Shown in pieces: positions 54,500 to 56,043 of a stretch of 56,043 nucleotides of DNA (positions are counted from its first letter, which is position 1; each line of letters opens with the position of its first letter). The DNA comes from Thermotogae bacterium (lineage in GTDB: Bacteria; Thermotogota; Thermotogae; Mesoaciditogales; Mesoaciditogaceae). A program made the position numbers and the translations under genes. A model generated the notes under the pieces. The model was not told where the DNA came from. It saw nothing but the letters and a program-made list of their open reading frames with translations, and did not search any database. The stretch covers positions 1-56,043 of the forward strand of contig JALSLY010000041.1 in assembly GCA_026988035.1 (NCBI GenBank), given 5' to 3'.

Positions 54500-54511
54500 T
54501 TCTATCACACC

Positions 54512-54874
54512 TCACTTATCAACTTTAGAAAGTGCCTCTACCACTCTTCCTTGCTGGAAAGGCTTTACTATGAAATCCTTCGCCCCAGCTTGAATGGCTT
54601 CAACTACCATCATTTGTTGACCCATAGCACTGCACATGATAATATTTGCGTTTGGATCGATTTCCATTATTTTTTTGGTAGCTTCGATACCGTTCATATC
54701 TGGCATCGTTATATCCATGGTGACAATATCCGGTTTAACTTCTTTGTACTTCTCGACAGCTTCGGCACCGTTTGATGCTTCACCGACTACTTCGTATCCA
54801 CCTTTGCTTATTATGTCTTTGAGTAACATTCTCATAAAGGCCGCATCATCTACTATCAAAACTCTTTTCGCCAT
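54512..54874 (-). CDS. cheY: Chemotaxis response regulator CheY
   Basis: A 120-residue single receiver domain. Acidic pair in VLIVDDAAFMR, phospho-acceptor in DIVTMDITMPDMNG, the Ser/Thr switch in MCSAMGQQ and the Lys in DFIVKPFQ are present. Phosphorylated by CheA, it would bind the flagellar switch. ATG at 54874 after AAGGAGG. Confidence 0.95.
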   Translation of the reverse strand: MAKRVLIVDDAAFMRMLLKDIISKGGYEVVGEASNGAEAVEKYKEVKPDIVTMDITMPDMNGIEATKKIMEIDPNANIIMCSAMGQQMMVVEAIQAGAKDFIVKPFQQGRVVEALSKVDK

Positions 54875-54887
54875 CAAACATACCTCC

Positions 54888-55334
54888 TTAGTTCTCGTTG
54901 ACCTCGTCTTCCACAAACTTTGATACGTCGATCAGAACAAGAATTCTATCTTTTTTCTGAATTATGCCCTTGAAATATTTTGATTCTTCTACTTTAATAG
55001 AGGAATTCAAATCTGATGGATTAACCCACATAACTTCAGTTACTCCATCTACGAGAAATCCGATCTCAGTTTCATCCACTCTTGTGACAATTACATCGGA
55101 TTCATTGACATCTTCCAAATGGATATTGAGAATCTTTTTCAGATCTATGACCGGAACGATCCTCCCTCTGAGATTCATAACACCTCTTATAAAATCTTTA
55201 GAATTCGGAACTGGCGTGATCTTGGTTTTTTCGACGATCATCTCGACTATTCCAATATCAATTGCATACTCGTGATCGCTAAACTTGATTCCTAAGATCT
55301 CGAATGGGCGTTCGAGCTGTTTTAAATCCAACAT
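54888..55334 (-). CDS. cheW: Chemotaxis coupling protein CheW
   Basis: A 148-residue CheW. The strand pattern GIKFSDHEYAIDIGIVEMIVE, then RGVMNLRGRIVPVIDLKKIL and FKGIIQKKDRILVLIDVSKF, are the CheW hallmarks. It links chemoreceptors such as MCP1 and MCP2 to CheA. ATG at 55334, two bases after the cheA stop, behind GAGAGGTGA. Confidence 0.95.
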   Translation of the reverse strand: MLDLKQLERPFEILGIKFSDHEYAIDIGIVEMIVEKTKITPVPNSKDFIRGVMNLRGRIVPVIDLKKILNIHLEDVNESDVIVTRVDETEIGFLVDGVTEVMWVNPSDLNSSIKVEESKYFKGIIQKKDRILVLIDVSKFVEDEVNEN

Positions 55335-55336
55335 TC

Positions 55337-56043
55337 TCACCTCTCAAGTGCCTTTTGAACAAGGGAAGGTACGTCAATTATAAGGGCTATGGAACCATTT
55401 CCAAGTATGGCACCACCGCTAAATTCTTTTGTTTCCCTGAAGAGTTTACCGAGTGTTTTAATAACTATATCTTGTTGTCTCAGAAGTCTGTCGACGACAA
55501 ATCCATATTTTTTAGATTTGTAATTTGTAACAACCAAATCAGAATGACCGTCGAGATTTTCTGCACCAAAATAAGAACGTAGGTCTATCACCGGTACAAT
55601 TTCGCCACGGATGATCGCTGTTTTCCTTCCTTCAACATCCTTGATATCACTTTCTTTTATTGAAAGCGTACTATCCACCGCAGATATTGGAATAGCATAA
55701 ACGAATTTTTCAACCTCAACGAGGAGAGCTTGTATAATCGAAAGAGTGAGTGGAAGGCGTATGATGACCTTTGTGCCTTTCCCTTCCACACTCTCTATGT
55801 ACACAGAACCATTCAAAGATTCTATAATTTTTTTCACAACATCCATTCCTACACCACGACCAGATACTTCAGTGGGATTGTCACTCGTTGAGAACCCAGG
55901 GGCAAACGTAAGGTTGAAAATCTCTTCCTGACTCATCGTGGCTGCTTCATATTCCTGTATAATGCCTTTTTTCAATGCTCTACGGATGATCTTTTCTTTG
56001 TTGAAACCACGCCCGTCGTCACCAACTTCTATAATAACGCTAT
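55337..56043 (-). CDS. cheA: Chemotaxis histidine kinase CheA, C-terminal part (5' end outside window)
   Basis: The C-terminal 235 residues of CheA. The frame runs to the window's right edge, beginning SVIIEVGDDGRGF (G1 box of the HATPase domain), then FAPGFSTSD and SGRGVGMDVVKKIIESLNG (F and G2 boxes), followed by the CheW-like regulatory domain (RGEIVPVIDLRSYFG, GGAILGNGSIALIIDVPSL). The P1, P2 and dimerisation domains are outside. It is the kinase that CheW couples to the receptors. Confidence 0.96.
   Translation of the reverse strand, partial: SVIIEVGDDGRGFNKEKIIRRALKKGIIQEYEAATMSQEEIFNLTFAPGFSTSDNPTEVSGRGVGMDVVKKIIESLNGSVYIESVEGKGTKVIIRLPLTLSIIQALLVEVEKFVYAIPISAVDSTLSIKESDIKDVEGRKTAIIRGEIVPVIDLRSYFGAENLDGHSDLVVTNYKSKKYGFVVDRLLRQQDIVIKTLGKLFRETKEFSGGAILGNGSIALIIDVPSLVQKALER

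Noticed and set aside
1-56043. CRISPR arrays, tRNA or rRNA genes
   Set aside because: No regularly spaced direct repeats and no cloverleaf or rRNA sequence were seen on either strand.

Overview
The window looks like a chromosomal segment of a Thermotogota-type bacterium: moderately AT-rich, very tightly packed operons, frequent GTG/TTG starts behind GGGGGTGA/AGGAGG-type ribosome sites, a TM1266-type small regulator, a GH57 glucanotransferase, carbohydrate/glycerol-phosphate ABC systems without a local ATPase, and an outer-membrane-type barrel protein. The exact genus cannot be fixed from this sequence; a sigma-54 activator, AddAB-type nucleases and a full chemotaxis/flagellar set argue for a motile member outside the best-known Thermotoga species.

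Layout. 1-4666: addA (cut by the window edge) and addB recombination nuclease subunits. 4667-9600: accessory region with a HicA-like remnant, a ChrB-domain gene plus an MFS transporter, a CPBP membrane protease, a repeat element (R1) and a second MFS transporter. 9700-18500: TM1266-like protein, two ABC importers (one paired with an exported glycerophosphodiesterase, so Ugp-like), rapZ and a candidate small RNA/attenuator. 18500-19040: a second repeat element (R2) with foreign-looking hairpin cargo. 19072-20922: mgsA, a CCA/poly(A) polymerase-family gene and a small hypothetical. 20946-36348: fourteen minus-strand genes that overlap or lie at most 4 bp apart (CoA-disulfide reductase, SAM-hydrolase-like, fabG, histidine kinase, sigma-54 regulator, thyX, GDPD, rnc, radical SAM, smc, lepA, hypothetical, nfi, small membrane protein). 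36442-43267: the chemoreceptor switch region. 43371-47017: lpd, an ECF sigma/anti-sigma/RseB-like cassette and rpsT. 47096-53310: a gluzincin-propeller-barrel protein, GH57 enzyme and RNase E/G. 53340-56043: fliP, fliO, cheY, cheW, cheA (cut by the right edge).

The most interesting system is at 38569-39484. A FimB/FimE-sized tyrosine recombinase (197 aa) is encoded inside a 916-bp segment bounded by perfect 20-bp inverted repeats. The right repeat region is a 9-5-9 palindrome of the kind a tyrosine recombinase could use as a core site. Inside the left end is a consensus outward promoter (TTGACA, 17 bp, TGaCACAAT) whose -10 box lies in the repeat. It now points at a Cache-type chemoreceptor gene on the left. 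If the segment inverts, the same promoter would point at a four-helix-type chemoreceptor gene on the right, with a leader of about 30 nt, followed 17 bp later by an HD-GYP c-di-GMP phosphodiesterase gene. I infer a DNA-inversion switch that alternates chemosensory and c-di-GMP states. Inversion itself is not visible in one sequence and needs read-level or PCR evidence.

A second theme is a family of dispersed repeats (R1-R4) with related ends, different interiors, and a habit of sitting just upstream of genes; one copy lies inside the invertible segment.
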